Made by a program: the position numbers and the translations under genes. This document shows, one piece after another, positions 12,168-23,099 of a DNA stretch of 64,000 bases. Location of the stretch: assembly GCA_033961575.1 (NCBI GenBank), contig CM066733.1, forward strand, positions 68,647,921-68,711,920. Reading direction: 5' to 3'. The notes below the pieces were generated by a model that was given only the letters and a program-made list of their open reading frames with translations, was not told the DNA's origin and ran no database searches. Source of the stretch: Aselliscus stoliczkanus (taxonomy: Eukaryota > Chordata > Mammalia > Chiroptera > Hipposideridae). Position 1 is the first letter of the stretch. Every line of letters starts with the position of its first letter.

Positions 12168-12899
12168 CAGCACCCCTATGTTCATTGCAGCGCTATTTAC
12201 AATAGCCAAGACTTGGAAACAACCGAAATGCCCATCGGTAGATGACTGGATTAAGAAACTGTGGTACATTTATACAATGGAGTAATACTCCGCTATAAAG
12301 AAGAATGAAATCGTACCATTTGCAATGATATGGATGGACCTAGAGACTATTATGTTAAGTGAAATAAGTCAGTCAGAGAAAGACAAATACCATATGATCT
12401 CACTTATAAGTGGAATCTGAAAAACTGATGAGCAATGTAAACAGAAACTGTCTCATAGATATAGAGGAAAAACAGGGCTGCTAGTTGGGAGGGGGGTGGG
12501 GATGAGAGAGAAGGGGAAGGGATTAGACAGCAAAAATAGGCAACTACAATATTGCCACAGGGACATGAAAGACAGTTCGGGGAATATAATTAATAATGGT
12601 GTAAATACTTTGTGGGGCATCAGATAGTCACATGTCTTGTTGGGGAGACCATTTCATGGATGGAATAGAGGTTTGATCACTGCACTGTATACCTGAAGCG
12701 GAGGTTGTATATCAACTGTAATTGAATATATAGAGATAGTCACGGGATGTGGATTATACTGTGGAAGGGAGTCAGAGTAAGAGTAATAGATATATATGAT
12801 ATGGGGGGGAGGAGTGGGGTGGAGAATTGGGGGAGGGAGGTTGTCACTTTGAGGGGTAAAATGTATAACTATTGCACTGTGTTGTACAGCTGAAACTAA

Positions 12900-12938
<39 letters not shown>

Positions 12939-12948
12939 AAGAAAAAGA
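12168..12948 (+). mobile_element. LINE-1 insertion (inner), 5'-truncated
   Basis: A second L1 3' end inserted into ORF2 of the outer L1. The duplicated target is TTAAAAAATGGGCA at 12154-12167, and the same sequence with three extra A at 13390-13406. It starts at the ORF2 C-terminus ([21 protein letters not shown]) and passes through a G-rich 3'UTR near 12490. It ends 'gttgtacagctgaaactaat' followed by a long (AAAT)n tail at 12898-12939. A SINE and about 300 bp of AT-rich DNA lie between its tail and the downstream target repeat. Confidence 0.85.
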
Positions 12949-12960
12949 AAAGATAATATA

Positions 12961-13074
12961 GGGCCGGCCGAGTGGCGCGGTGGTTGAGCGCTGGCTTGGG
13001 AAGTCAGCGGCCCCCGTTCGGTCCCACATGTGAGGGCCAGTGACACCGCCCTCAAAAACAAAACAAAACAAAAC
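12961..13074 (+). mobile_element. Short tRNA-derived SINE in the tail of the inner L1
   Basis: Full head 'gggccggccgagtggcgcgg', B box 'gttcggtccc', end 'agtgacaccgccctc' and a (CAAAA)n tail. Perfect 12-bp target-site duplication AAAGATAATATA at 12949-12960 and 13075-13086. Confidence 0.95.
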
Positions 13075-13086
13075 AAAGATAATATA

Positions 13087-13389
13087 TTATACATATATAC
13101 TTATACAATTATATAAGTGTATACTTATAGAATTATAAGTATATTTTGCTATTTTGCTTATATAGTTATTTAAATTGCTCCACTGAGATTTAAATGTTTT
13201 GGATATGTGTCACTAGTAAAATAATTGAAATGTGTACATGAATGAATAAGGCTTTCTTTTATTTCAAAATGTAATTCTGTTCAACAAACTTTGACAATTT
13301 GAAATGATTTCTTCAGCTCTGGATTGAAATGTTACCTGCATAGATGACAAGTGATCTAAATCTTAATGTATATACATTATTATTCAAAG
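13087..13389. other. AT-rich non-L1 segment within the nested insertion
   Basis: About 300 bp of unique-looking, very AT-rich DNA between the inner L1/SINE tail and the point where outer ORF2 resumes. The first 60 bp are rich in short self-complementary pieces (tatacatatata, ttataagtgtatactta). It lies inside the target-site duplication of the inner L1, so it may have been carried in by that insertion (3' transduction) or inserted separately. Confidence 0.6.
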
Positions 13390-13390
13390 T

Positions 13391-14000
13391 TAAAAAAAAA
13401 TGGGCAGAGGATATGAAGAGACATTTCTCTAAAGAGGAGATACAGATGGCCAACAGGCATATGAAAACATGTTCAACCTCACTGGTCATTAGGGAAATGC
13501 AAATAAAAACCCCAATGAGATACCACCTCACTCCAGTCAGAATGGCTATCATCAATAAATCAACAAACAAGTGCTGGCGGGGCTGTGGGGAAAGGGAACC
13601 CTGCTGCACTGTTGCAGATTGCAGATTGGTGCAGCCACTATGAAAGTCAGTATGGAGGTATCTCAAAAACTGGAAATGGAACTACTTTTTGACTCAGCAA
13701 TTTCACTCCTAGGTATATATCCTGAAAAACCCAAGACACTAATTCGAAAAAATATATGCACCCCTAAGTTCATTGCAGCGCTATTTACAATAGCCAAGAC
13801 TTGGAAACAATCGAAATGCCCACTGGTAGAGGACTGGATTAAGAAACTGTGGTACATTTACACAATGGAGTATTACACAGCTATAAAGAAGAAAGAAATC
13901 GTACCATTTGCAACGATATGGATGGACCTAGAGAACATTATGCTAAGTGAAATAAGTCAGTTAGAGAAAGACAAATACCACATGATCTACTGATATGTGG
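13391..14000 (+). pseudogene. LINE-1 ORF2 C-terminal fragment (outer L1)
   Basis: Continuation of outer-L1 ORF2. [22 protein letters not shown], then [26 protein letters not shown] and CWRGCGE lie in one frame. After a frameshift near 13620 comes [42 protein letters not shown]. This is the conserved cysteine-rich C-terminal region of L1 ORF2p. It is disrupted and non-functional. Confidence 0.88.
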
Positions 14001-14519
14001 AATCTAAAGAACTGAATAAACGAGCAATGTAAACAGAAATAGTCTTAGAGACACAAAGGGAAAACTGATGAGGGCTAGATGGGATGGGGATGGGCATGAG
14101 GGAGAAGGGGAAGGGACGAGGCAACATAAACTGGTAACTACAATACTACCGCAGGGACAGAAGAGACAGTTTAGGGAATATGATCAATAACGTTGTAAAT
14201 ACATTTTTTAGGGGATCAGAAGGACTCATGTCTTGTCAGGGAGACCACTTCATGGACAGTGTAGTGGCCTGACCACTGCACTGTATATCTGAAGCTGCCA
14301 CTGAATAATATTAGATGTTGACTATAATTTAACACATATATAGTCATGGGATGTGGAATATAGTGTGGGGATGGAGTCAATGGAATTGTAATAGATATGT
14401 ATGATATGGGGAGTGGGGACAGGGGAGGGGGAGTCACTTTGTAAGGGGTGAAAAAGATAACTATTGCATAGTTTTGTATCTATTAATAATAATAAAAAAA
14501 AGAAAAGAAGAGCTGTTAG

Positions 14520-16800
14520 CCTTCCAGAACCAGGGAAGACACATTGCGTAAGGGAATCTCTAAGTCACTTCCTATATTTCTCTTTTATCTGGATATATTC
14601 TAGCTCCAGAAACATTCTCAGACATATGCTTGAGATGACAGTAATACCTCACAATGCCCTACAGTTTGGTTTACTCTGCCCCTACTCTACCAAAAGTCCA
14701 TATCCATAATTCTTGTATTATATCCATAATTCCTCCTTATTGAAAGGCTCTCCAATTTTGACTATCTTCTGGGCTCTCCTTCCTCCTCCCTCCACCCCTT
14801 TCCAGCTTTCCTCTTTCCCTTTTCCTATTAAACATTAGTGCACCTCTGTTCTCTCATTGCCTCCCCTCTCTGTGCATTTCTTGGGGAACCTCACCCATCT
14901 CCCTGATGTAAGACCAGGCTGAAAAATACAACATCTTCTCCAGCCCGGCTCCCATGCTTGAGCCCTTCCAACTTCCTGCTACACACTTGAATTTTCCACA
15001 GGCATCTGAAGCATAATTACCTGTAACTAAACTAATTATTGTTCCTAGAGTTTAGAGAGTGAGAATTTGTCTCAGTTTTCCAAGCTGGAGTGGAGATGTA
15101 GGTGACAGACAGATCCTGTAGCGACTTGCAGGTCACACCAGGCCCATACCTCAGGTCCTTTCTGTGTCAAATGAGGGCCCTGGAAACTGGTGTGGTGGGA
15201 GCCCTGGACCGAGGATGTTTACCACCAGAGTGTAACACCCTGCCTATGGCACGCTGAGGGATCAGAACTCCATGGCTTCGGGGACTCCTAGCATATCCCT
15301 GTATCCTCCTCAGAATCCCTAAGAAAATATTTTTAATTTAGGTGAAATTCCTTTCTCATCAAACCCCTTTTCCTCAGTGGGCTGAGGCTTTTGGAAATAA
15401 AAGCCAGAAAAGCATGAAATGAATTTCCCATAAAGTAAGAATGAACAGACTATTTTGCCTGCTTAATAATGTAAGACAAAGGATATGGAAAAATTTCTGA
15501 TGACAGAGATCAGTGTTTTCCATGTTCAAAACTAGAGAAGTTCCCTTGGAAGGGAAAGATTCAGAGGGCAAGTGAAGACAGCTGAGATAGCAGCAGGTTC
15601 CTGAGAGGTCTTTGACCATACCATCCAGGTCAAATCTGGGTCCAGGATAACGACAAACCCCCAGCTAGATTTGAGGACCTGAGAAAAATTGTACCCAGTT
15701 CCAGAGTAGGGTCTGCAAAAGTGGAGAAGCGCTACACTTTCCCATTCCCAGCATGATGAGAGAGCAGGTGAAATATGTATATGGTCATCTCTATAGGTAG
15801 ATGATCCAGAGAAGGCATCTCAGAGTTGCCTATGGTGTGTCAATCATTGGAGCAGCTGGATGTTTCTAGGTGCCTCAGAGCTTCAGGAAGAAGAGTTTCC
15901 TACATTCCCAGCTGCAGATTTTCCAAGTGCCCCAGAGTAGCATCTGAAAAGCCATGGGCTCTAGAACAAGGAAGGATATGGGAGATCTGGGTGGATGGGT
16001 AGAATCACAGTGAATGGAAGTATGACTATGTCAGTGTGCCCATTGGGTGGGGGATACACCAGAGACCAGATGCCCCTTTGAGCACTGTTGAGCTTTTATA
16101 TGATGCCAGGACAAAGAGAGAGTGGGATCTCTAACTAACTGAGATTGAGTTCCCAGCTCTGTGGCCTGAAATAGAAGTAAAGGTCAAATACAGACAGAAA
16201 TTTACTTTTTTGTGTACAGCTGATTGTGTAACCTTTCAGCATTTTGATAACCTGTGAAAAATTTAAGTGGTTACAAAACATGTTGCTGAGACTTGAAAAA
16301 CTGAAACAAGGGAGCATGCAAAGTACAAGAGACGTCACATTTCAAGGTACTAAGTGCTAGATGGAAAAGTTGAAAGAGGTATAGATTTTGGGAGACAGCC
16401 TGCTCTTCAGGAATGTTTCTTGAATTACATAAGAAAGTAATTTATGAAAAGAGTTCTATGGCAATTCTATTGTAGTTTGTGACATACATTTATATTCAAG
16501 AATTTGGTTTTCTTTTAAAAATACATGTACATGCATTCAGTGTTACCCTTAATGTTTTAATCCTAATCCCCATTTTTTAAAATGAGCCCCAATCTTGCCA
16601 ACTGTGGTGTTTCCACCCATGGCACATTTAAGGAATATTGCTCTCAATTGGCAAGATATTCAATTTCACTTTTTAAGAAGGAGGGTGTACTTTTCAAAGA
16701 TTTTTCAAATAGGTTGAAGCAAACAGGGCTTAATTCCTTATTTAACAAAATTAAGTACCTAAAACATTCAGTTGCTGGAGCATGTCAAGTAATTGGGATA
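14520..16800. other. Unassigned sequence, moderately GC
   Basis: Includes a C/T-rich stretch at 14765-14830 and a block at about 15050-16130 with somewhat higher GC. I see no frame, splice pattern or repeat family I can defend. An LTR or single-copy sequence are both possible for 15050-16130. Confidence 0.4.
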
Positions 16801-16803
16801 TAC

Positions 16804-17284
16804 TTTTGTTGTTTTTTTTCCATTGAGGCCTTTTATTTGCAGTTATGTATTCCATTCCTAGAAGAAGAACCCCAGGATTTCCCTTCCTGTGTGTTTCTAT
16901 CTTGCCTCTTCATGGTGCATGATGCACACTGAGGCTGCCAGTACAAATGAAACCAAACTGACTGGTCCGAAGCAGGTTGTTCTGCCATTTTTCTAGATCT
17001 TTGAGTTGCTCATCAAATCTGGGGCTGATCACTCCCCACTTGTTTAATCTGCCCGTGAGGTTCACAACAATTTTGTCAACTCTGGGATCATTAATCATTT
17101 CAAATTCACTAATGTGATCATGTACCATCATCACAGTTAGAAACCAGATGATGACTGGAGCACTACCTACCAAGAACCTGGCATTTGCCTCTTTTTGGCT
17201 TTGTCGATGCTTTTGAGAGTGTAAGTCAGGACATTCATGCTCACCATTATGGCAGCACAGAAAGATGGCGGGAAGAGCTGACAC
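16804..17284 (-). pseudogene. Processed pseudogene of ribosomal protein S15A (RPS15A)
   Basis: Intronless retrocopy of the small-subunit ribosomal protein uS8/RPS15A. On the minus strand the start ATG is at 17247, preceded by a 5'UTR-like 'cttcccgccatctttc'; the stop TAG is at 16860-16858 after GFFF. That 390-bp span compares with about 393 bp for the 130-residue parent. The middle is the most recognisable: [48 protein letters not shown]. The N-terminal part is in another frame (MVSMNVL..LKSI), the C-terminal part is frameshifted after FGFI, and an in-frame stop interrupts HEEAR. A polyadenylation hexamer (complement at 16832-16837) and an A-rich tail (16804-16819) follow. The 9-bp repeat ACTTTTGTT at 16802-16810 and 17285-17293 is the target-site duplication. 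It is a dead copy made by L1 machinery; the parent gene lies elsewhere. Confidence 0.95.
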
Positions 17285-17293
17285 ACTTTTGTT

Positions 17294-18300
17294 AAATTTA
17301 TAATATTTGCATTTTAGTGATTTCTTTTACATAGTCAGTTCTAGATAATGGAAGATCTTAATTTGGAGAAAATCTATGAGTTGATATATAAAAATTAATA
17401 CTAAAAATAAATCCTCAACTCTAATTTAAAATGTTAGTCTACCATCAGAATTCAGCATTTTTGATATTTAATGAAACAATAAGCAATATTTTTGAGGTTG
17501 GAAAAGCAGAAGAAAGGAAATCAAATTTGAATTATTATGATATGCTAGTCATTGAATGTATTAAATCCACTTGCCCTTAAGACTTCTTGCTGTGGTGGAA
17601 GGCATTTTGCAAGGTTATAATTACATTTTGTTTTTTTCCCCTTTTGCATTTAGGCTGTAGCTTTATTAAATTATTCATTATAGTATACCAGCTTTAAATC
17701 CAAATAATGTATAAATACAAGATCATGTATCTTCAACACTGTATTAGAGCCTTAGGAACTAACCAAAGATACGTATTATGCTGTATTATTTCTGATTTTC
17801 ACATGTATTCTCCATAGCTTAGCTGCTCCTAGTGCCATAAATTAAATAGTTTGCAGCCTTACCAATGTAACTTTATACCTTCTTCAGATTTAACAGGTGG
17901 ATACCTAAGAACCTTGGATGAAATATTGTATGACACTTATACTTACGTATTATTTTTTTCTGCAAATGACAACAAGCACCACAGAACAGACATTGAGCAT
18001 GTATGTGGAGTTTTATGTGGGGAAACTAAGATAGGGGAAGACCAAGAAACACATGTTCCAGTGAAGAAAATAATTAATTTTTAATATACATGGATAAGAT
18101 TTTGTCATAGTCAGAAGTTAGAGGTATTGCCCTGTATTCCAGCTCTTCTGATTTGTGATCATGTGAGTAAAAGAACAAAGCAATATCAAAATTGAGGGTT
18201 TCAGAACTGCATTTTTGTGTGTACACACATTTATGTGTGGGTGTTTGTTGTAAGAGAAGCTATTTTTAACCCAAAATTTGCACTGGGATAATCCTATCAA
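17294..18300. other. Unassigned AT-rich sequence
   Basis: Only short frames; nothing recognised. Confidence 0.45.
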
Positions 18301-18313
18301 TAATTTTACCTAT

Positions 18314-18430
18314 TGGGCCGGCCAAGTGGTGTGGTGGTTAAGTGCTGGCTTGGGAAACCAGTGGCCCCGGTTCGGTCCTACATATGAGGGCCAGTGACAC
18401 TGCCCTCAAAAATAAAATAAAATAAAAAAC
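18314..18430 (+). mobile_element. Short tRNA-derived SINE (Rhin-like)
   Basis: Head 'gggccggccaagtggtgtgg', B box 'ggttcggtcct', end 'gacactgccctc', (AAATA)n tail. Perfect 12-bp duplication AATTTTACCTAT at 18302-18313 and 18431-18442. Confidence 0.95.
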
Positions 18431-18870
18431 AATTTTACCTATAAACTCATAATCTCATTCCTGTATTTTTATGTATCTACAACTGGCTCCAGCATTACTT
18501 TCTATCAATCCCTCACCATGATAAACTTCTTTTAATGTAAAAAAATCTAAATTGCTCTTCTTCTGGAGGCAGGAAGTGACTCATTTTTGCTCTCCTTATG
18601 TATTAGCCATCATAGTCTGAACTTAGGTACTCAGTAAATGTTTGCTAAATGAACACGAAAATATTGTAGATGTCTTCAAATGGGTTTACATAGTATATCC
18701 ATGTGTAATTATAGAAGTTCATGCATAAATACCTTCTTTTCAGAAAAGTGCCAAATAATACTGAGATATAGAATAAAACGTAAGTCTTCTGTTTTCCTAG
18801 GTCTATTCCACCCGTATTCTCAGAAGAAACTATTGTTAGCATGTTTCCTTATAGACCTTTTTCTATTTAT

Positions 18871-18880
18871 GTACACACAT

Positions 18881-18928
<48 letters not shown>
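18871..18928. repeat. (CA)n microsatellite
   Basis: Nearly perfect CA dinucleotides, more than twenty units. Confidence 0.95.
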
Positions 18929-18931
<3 letters not shown>

Positions 18932-19150
18932 ATTTTTCTTCTTTACATGAATGGAATCATGTTGTCTCCTAAAACTTGAGTTTTGGTGTAACAGGTATTG
19001 TCTTTGGATTTTTACCATGTTGCTATTTCGAAATGTACAACATTATTTTTATGATTGCAGAATATTTTGTAGTATAGATATACTGTAATCTCTTTAATAG
19101 CTCTCTGTTTGATGAGCATTTAAATTGTTTATTATTTTTCTTTTGCAAAC

Positions 19151-19606
19151 TTTTTTTTTTTTTTAAAGATTTTTTTTTATTGGGGAATTGGTGGAGGGGA
19201 ACAGCGTTGGGGAATCGGGGAAGGGGAACAAACAAGTTGCTGTCTTTTTTTTTGTTCTTCAGTTTAGTTGCAGAGGATGTCGCCTCACTGTTGGTATCAT
19301 CATTGCGCTCTTCCCGGATGAGGCAGATCGGTCGCTGGCCTCTGGATGTCGCTCATCGCGGCTATTGGCAGCCCACGCTTGGCTGCCAGCCACTCACTCC
19401 GGCCGCGGGCCACTCGCTGCAGCCTATGGCAGCCCACTGCAGCAGGGGCTGCAGCCCACACCATCACTGGGGCTCGCACAGCCCAGCTCCAGGTGGAGCT
19501 GTTGTTAGCTGTAGAGGGCAGTGTCACTGGCCCTCATGTGGGATCCGAACCGGGGCCGCTGGCATCCCAAAACCAGCGCTTAACCAATGCGCCACTCGGC
19601 CGGCCC
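19151..19606 (-). mobile_element. Long form of the tRNA-derived SINE
   Basis: On the minus strand it starts with the same tRNA-like head as the short SINEs (complement 'gcgccactcggccggcccc' at its right end) and 'agggccagtgacactgccctc'. It then adds about 300 nt absent from the short form: a GC-rich middle with repeated 'gctgcag/ggctgcc' units, then 'gaagaacaaaa', 'aacttgtttgttccccttcc', 'ggggaattcc'-like repeats and an A-tail. The target-site duplication is CTTTTGCAAAC at 19140-19150 and 19607-19617. Frames read across it are spurious. Confidence 0.92.
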
Positions 19607-19945
19607 CTTTTGCAAACTTTTATATTCGAACAATATGATGGGTATACATCATATCCCATTTTAAACCTTGCACAATCCCAGAGCTTACTTTCAGGCATTC
19701 TGTTCACATACTTTGCCAATTTTCTATTAGATATTTCTCTTTTTCTTTTTTGATTAACACAGTCTAGGGATAATTAACCCCTCCGCTTTTTTTAAATGAA
19801 CACTGCAGATATTTTATCTATTCACTTGTTTTAATTTTAGTTAATTTTTATTCAATCTCAGTTTTTATCTCTGTTTTATGTGTACCGTCTGTAAGCTATA
19901 GAGTTTTTCTCTACACAGCCTGAGTTTCTCTTTTAACAGAATAAT

Positions 19946-20422
19946 ATTTTTTTTTAAAGATTTTTTTATTGGGGAATTGGAGGAGGGGAACAGCGTTGGG
20001 GAATTGAGGAAGGGGAACCGACAAGTTGTCCTTTTGTTCTTTAGTCTAGTTGTGGAGGACGTCGCTTCACTGGCCCATGTTGATATTATCATTGTGCTCT
20101 TCCTGGGTGAGGCAGTCACTCACCGGCCATTGGATGACCACTCACAGAGGCTCTTGGCAGCTCACTCCAGCTGCCAGCCATTCACGCTGTCGGCCAGCCA
20201 CTCACGGTAGCTTATGGCAGCCCACTGCAGCAGCGGCTGCAGCCTATGCCGTCACCGGCCACTCACGGCAGCTCAGTTCCAAATCAAGTTGTTGTCCACC
20301 ATCTTAGTTAGCTGTAGGGAAAAAAGTGTCACTGGCCCTCATGTGGGATCTGAACCGGGGCCCTGCTGCTCAGAGCTGGTGTCCCAAGCCAACTCTTAAT
20401 TAACACACTACTGGGCTGGCCC
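19946..20422 (-). mobile_element. Long form of the tRNA-derived SINE
   Basis: Same architecture as the copy at 19151, in the same orientation. Target-site duplication TTAACAGAATAAT at 19933-19945 and 20423-20435 is perfect (13 bp). More diverged in the middle than the 19151 copy. Confidence 0.92.
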
Positions 20423-20929
20423 TTAACAGAATAATTTAATAAGTTTAAATATGTGTGATTATTGCTACCCTTGGATATGGCCTTGCCATGTCTTCTTTTT
20501 CTTTCCTTGTTTCCCTTCTCTTCCTCATTTCTTCCTCACTCCTTTCCTGCCTGTTTTATATGGGGTTGATTGAATTGTTTCTTATTTATTTCATTTTCTT
20601 CTATTTCTAAAATTCTCACTAAACTTTGAGCATATGGATTTAAATGTTTTTGGTGATTGTTTAGTTTTAATTAGTATGTTTCGGTCCTCTGAACATGAAA
20701 AAAAGCTTAGCATGTTTTCATCTCTCTCTTCCTCCCTGTGTCTTATGTTGAGATCATTTGAGATTTTAATTCCAGATTTTTTTTACATTATGCATATGAA
20801 TTATTCAGACTTAATTATGAATGTTCTGTATAGAAAATATTCTTTTACATATACTTTTTGTTTTAATGGAATGTAACTTTCTGTAACTTTTTTTTAAAGA
20901 AACTTTCTGTAATCAGTAAATTCCTTTTG

Positions 20930-21780
20930 CTTTTGCACTTGAATACTGGTTTGATTGGGGATAAGATTCTGGGTCAAAGTAATGTTATTTCTATATTTCG
21001 AGAATATTGCTTTATTGTCTTCTAGCACCCAGTGTTGTCAGTGGGAAGTCTTATGCCAGGCCAATTCTTTTGGCTTTGTGGGTAATAATCTTCTCTTCAA
21101 AAATTTTTGTGATTTTTAATTATCTTTCTGAAATTTTGCTTAGGATTGCTATTTTCTCATTCCCTTGGATAATGAGTCTACTCAATATGAAATATTTCAA
21201 TATGCAATATTATTTATCTTTAGCTCTGGATAGTTTTCTTCTATTATTACTTAGTTTATCCCCATTCACCACTTCTATTCTTTCTGGTCTCTTTAAAACT
21301 CTTTTAAGTAGATGTCAGCCTTCTGGACACAGTCTCAATGTGCTTCTATTTTTATTTAATGATTTTCACTTCTTTGTCATTTAGTGATTATTCTGGGAGA
21401 ATTCTTTGACTCTCTTCACTTATTCTTCACCACTTCCTAACTTTGTTGTGTCCATTCTCCTGTTTATTCCATACATTTCAGTATGTTTAAAAATTTGAGA
21501 ATCATTTATTTATTCTAAGATTACTAGTTGTGTTAATTTTAGTGGATGGTATAGCTTTTCTGATTTCTGCAGAAGTCAGTTAGATAACATTCAAAAAATT
21601 AGTCAGTTTGTAATGTTAATGCTCTTTTCTCAAGTGTTAGTTCTTTGGTTGATTTAGTTTGGTGTTTCTTTTTCATGGTGCTTATTGAACTTAAATATCT
21701 GGTGATTTTTTTCCTTGTCTGCTCTCATCTTTGTGTTTGTGAATCTCTCTTTGTCTCTTCAGTCATGTTAATTCTTATTC
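20930..21780 (-). mobile_element. Old LINE (L1/HAL1-type) internal fragment, antisense
   Basis: Contains 'ctttattgtcttctagcacc', then 'tgggaagtcttatgcc' and 'aatcttctcttc', the antisense of the common mammalian LINE segment seen in sense near 10000. Highly degraded; family assignment is from recall. Confidence 0.5.
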
Positions 21781-21789
21781 AAGATCTTA

Positions 21790-22930
21790 CCTTTAGATGA
21801 TTGTTGGGGAGGGGCAAGATGTAGGATTGGGACAAGTGTGCCAGTAACTTATCTTCTGGGTGAAGTATTTCCCTCTTTCTTCTAGATGTCACTAACTCCC
21901 TATGGTGCCTCTCTTCCTCCCTGCCCCAAGGACCCAGACTCACTGCTTTAGCCCAGAGATAAATGTCTTACTGCAACCTACTTGTGACAAGTTGCAGAAG
22001 GACAAAAGCTAGGATGCCCAGGTGCTCTGAATGGATGGCTCAAATAAAGGCCATGATGTTTGCCATGGGTCCCTTTCCACTCCATGTCTCTGTTGCCTCA
22101 AGAACGAAGCATTCGCAGAACCACATCCCTTTACAGGCATGTTCTTGTGGATATTTTGGTTGCTGTTTTCTTCTAATTGCTCAATCCCATCTTCTTTCAA
22201 TCTTTCAAGAATTCTTCAAAATTTCTTACCCACAAATGGCATGCATCTTATTTCCCTTACTGTTATAGATGAATAGATATCTCTAGCTCTCTATTTCTGT
22301 TTTTATCTCCATCTCTATCCTCATATCCATAATATCTACACCCATAAACATTTCAGTAAATAAATCCCTATTGCTATGTGTAGTCCTATGTCTTTTTGGC
22401 TATATCTGGGGGTTTGGAGCGGACAAGCATATGGGTACCTGAGTTTATTTTTGACATCTTATTTTAATCTCTAGAAATCACCTTTAAACGGGCCTTTATT
22501 ATATGATTTCTGTAACAATGGAAGGCATAACATTGCAGCTTAGGTGAGTGAAATCCTTTATGAAGACACCTAAGAAAACAGTGATGAATAACGTTGTTCC
22601 TGATGACTTAACTGATGTAGGTATGGAGCTCAGAGATCCTAAAGGAAGAGAGTATTAACATGTAACTTACTCTGTCTTGCTTCATATTGGTATCTCCAAA
22701 CAAGGTTGTAGCAAGTATAGGATTAAAGGCAATTAAAGATTGAATTTCCTGAAAACTGCCTGAAGTGTCTATATTCTGGGTCGTTGATTAAACACAGATC
22801 CATATGCTTGAGATACCATATGTGCAGGCAGGAGTTGACATTCTATTATGAAAATTTAAGAGCATAACTCTTATCCTTGCCCAGATGGGAGGCTGTCCTC
22901 TGTCTGTATCTGTATGAAGGTTCACCTGAA
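21790..22930. other. Unassigned sequence
   Basis: Short overlapping frames only (up to 101 codons at 21963-22268), with no domain. No repeat named with confidence. Confidence 0.4.
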
Positions 22931-22935
22931 GCTGC

Positions 22936-23090
22936 TGCTTCTTCTTTCTTCTCCCCCTCCTTCTCCTCTCTCTCCTCCTCCCTCTCCTTCTCCTTCTCCT
23001 TCCTTTTCTTCTTCTCCTTCTCCTCCTCCTCCTCCTCCTTTGCCTCTTCCACCTCCTCCTCCTCCTTCATCTTCCTCTTCTTCTTTGTTT
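22936..23090. repeat. Polypyrimidine (CTT/CTC)n tract
   Basis: About 155 bp that is almost purely C and T on the plus strand, and so a purine tract on the minus strand. Translation gives Glu/Lys-rich or Ser/Pro-rich low-complexity frames, which are artefacts. Such tracts can adopt triplex (H-DNA) form. Confidence 0.95.
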
Positions 23091-23099
23091 TTCAAACAA

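Larger units (their letters stand above)
10982..14500 (+). mobile_element. LINE-1 insertion (outer), 5'-truncated, twice interrupted
   Basis: One L1 insertion bounded by an 18-bp target-site duplication with a single mismatch: AGAAAAGAAAAGCTGTTA at 10964-10981 and AGAAAAGAAGAGCTGTTA at 14501-14518. It begins inside ORF2 (reverse-transcriptase C-terminal side) and runs to the 3'UTR and an A-rich tail. A SINE (11027-11134) interrupts it first. A second L1 inserted between 12167 and 13390 splits ORF2, which resumes at 13390 exactly where it broke off. Readable ORF2 pieces are 11142-11657 and 13391-14000, and stops in both show it is dead. The G-rich 3'UTR (about 14090-14110 and 14400-14440) matches that of the inner L1, so the two are close relatives. 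Confidence 0.9.
18700..19800 (-). mobile_element. Old LINE-1 3'UTR, antisense, split by a SINE
   Basis: Reverse complement of L1M-type 3'UTR: 'agacctttttctatttatg', a CA microsatellite (18871-18928), 'catgaatggaatcatgttg', 'gcatttaaattgtttatt'. After the SINE it continues with 'ttttatattcgaacaatatg'. Limits are approximate. Confidence 0.55.

Noticed and set aside
12654..13094. 146-codon antisense frame
   Set aside because: Crosses an L1 3'UTR, an AAAT microsatellite and a SINE, so it is a repeat artefact.
19180..19753. Overlapping 75-152-codon frames with apparent Ala/His/Gln richness
   Set aside because: Fall within a long SINE and its GC-rich repeats; the same pattern recurs at 20050, 36109 and 43727.
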